Positions 63,868 to 64,000 of a DNA stretch of 64,000 nucleotides are shown here, piece by piece. How positions within the stretch are numbered: the first letter of the stretch is position 1; every line of letters begins with the position of its first letter. The DNA is taken from NCBI RefSeq assembly GCF_001984155.1, contig NZ_MTQO01000050.1, forward strand, positions 372,001-436,000, in the 5' to 3' direction. Source of the stretch: Actinosynnema sp. ALI-1.44 (GTDB lineage: Bacteria > Actinomycetota > Actinomycetes > Mycobacteriales > Pseudonocardiaceae). The translations under genes and the position numbers were made by a program. The notes under the pieces are model-generated. The model was not told where the DNA came from. It was given only the letters and a program-made list of their open reading frames with translations, and did no database searches.

Positions 63868-64000
63868 GTGCTGGTCGAGGAGACCATCGGCCGCGGTGAG
63901 GGGCAACGGTGGGGACTGTACGAGGTCGGCGAGTACGACACGCGAGACGACGCGGTCGAAGCGACGGAGCGGTTGGCAGTGGAGTACCAGCCGCAGCACC
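63868..64000 (+). CDS. Small protein, cut by window edge
   Basis: A frame opens at GTG 63868 and runs to the edge; 44 codons are visible (MLVEETIGRGEGQRWGLYEV, then GEYDTRDDAVEATERLAVEY). An in-frame stop lies just upstream. The codon pattern is coding-like, but no domain can be named from this fragment. It is divergent from the CBS gene. Confidence 0.6.
   Translation, partial: MLVEETIGRGEGQRWGLYEVGEYDTRDDAVEATERLAVEYQPQH

Overview
The window is high-GC actinobacterial chromosome, probably from the Pseudonocardiales. The sequence supports this through a mycothiol gene (mshB), actinobacterial GlgA/GlgC and GpgS, a DUF397/XRE-DUF5753 pair, many GTG/TTG starts and many apparent leaderless starts (a TAnnnT hexamer 6-8 nt before the start codon). 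Much of the gene order resembles what I remember of the Mycobacterium tuberculosis Rv1165-Rv1232c region: typA, lpqW, mshB, fdxC, dapC, dapD/dapE, LOG, folP2, gpgS, a DivIVA-like gene, tagA, DUF3117, glgA/glgC, O-methyltransferase, sigE-rseA-htrA-tatB, mrp and an MgtE-N/CBS protein. That is recalled knowledge and was not computed here. Against this backbone, accessory insertions stand out.

Region by region. 1-4.3 kb: an ABC exporter/LolA-like lipoprotein operon (minus strand) beside a divergent two-component system. 4.3-7.2 kb: a P450 with its own [3Fe-4S] ferredoxin, a divergent TetR regulator and a NUDIX hydrolase. 7.2-7.9 kb: a non-coding block of nested inverted repeats. 8.0-9.1 kb: a tryptophanyl-tRNA synthetase preceded by a Trp-Trp leader peptide and a terminator, a textbook attenuator layout. 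9.1-12 kb: a YciI protein, a small Cys/Lys-rich protein, two candidate iron boxes and typA. 12-20.7 kb: a lipoprotein, an LpqW-like protein and a complete oligopeptide ABC importer. 20.7-31.9 kb: mshB, a LuxR regulator, a metallo-hydrolase, fdxA-dapC, a CHAD protein, dapD, a VapBC toxin-antitoxin pair with an unusual six-fold CACGTG array, dapE and two LOG genes. 32.4-36.6 kb: a DyP peroxidase, an acyltransferase, folP2 and gpgS.

36.6-46.3 kb is the most novel part. It holds nine minus-strand genes that almost all overlap: an MFS exporter, radical SAM/SPASM enzyme, discrete acyl/peptidyl carrier protein, ATP-grasp ligase, Gfo/Idh oxidoreductase, stand-alone condensation-domain protein, APH-like kinase, GT-B-like protein and GNAT. 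A divergent PadR regulator and a HAAS-type membrane protein sit at its head. It looks like a compact natural-product pathway without modular synthases, inserted between gpgS and the DivIVA-like gene. I do not recognise it as any known cluster. My best guess is that the ATP-grasp enzyme charges the carrier protein with an amino acid, which the radical SAM, oxidoreductase and condensation proteins then process.

46.3-64 kb returns to the backbone: DivIVA-like, tagA, DUF3117, leucyl aminopeptidase, LysR/MFS, GtrA, glgA/glgC, O-methyltransferase, sigE-rseA, an inserted XRE/DUF397 pair, htrA, tatB, mrp, MarR, DUF1003 and MgtE-N/CBS. A short repeat family (core CCAATGTGGCC) occurs in two intergenic places. 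I saw no rRNA, tRNA, CRISPR array or transposase.
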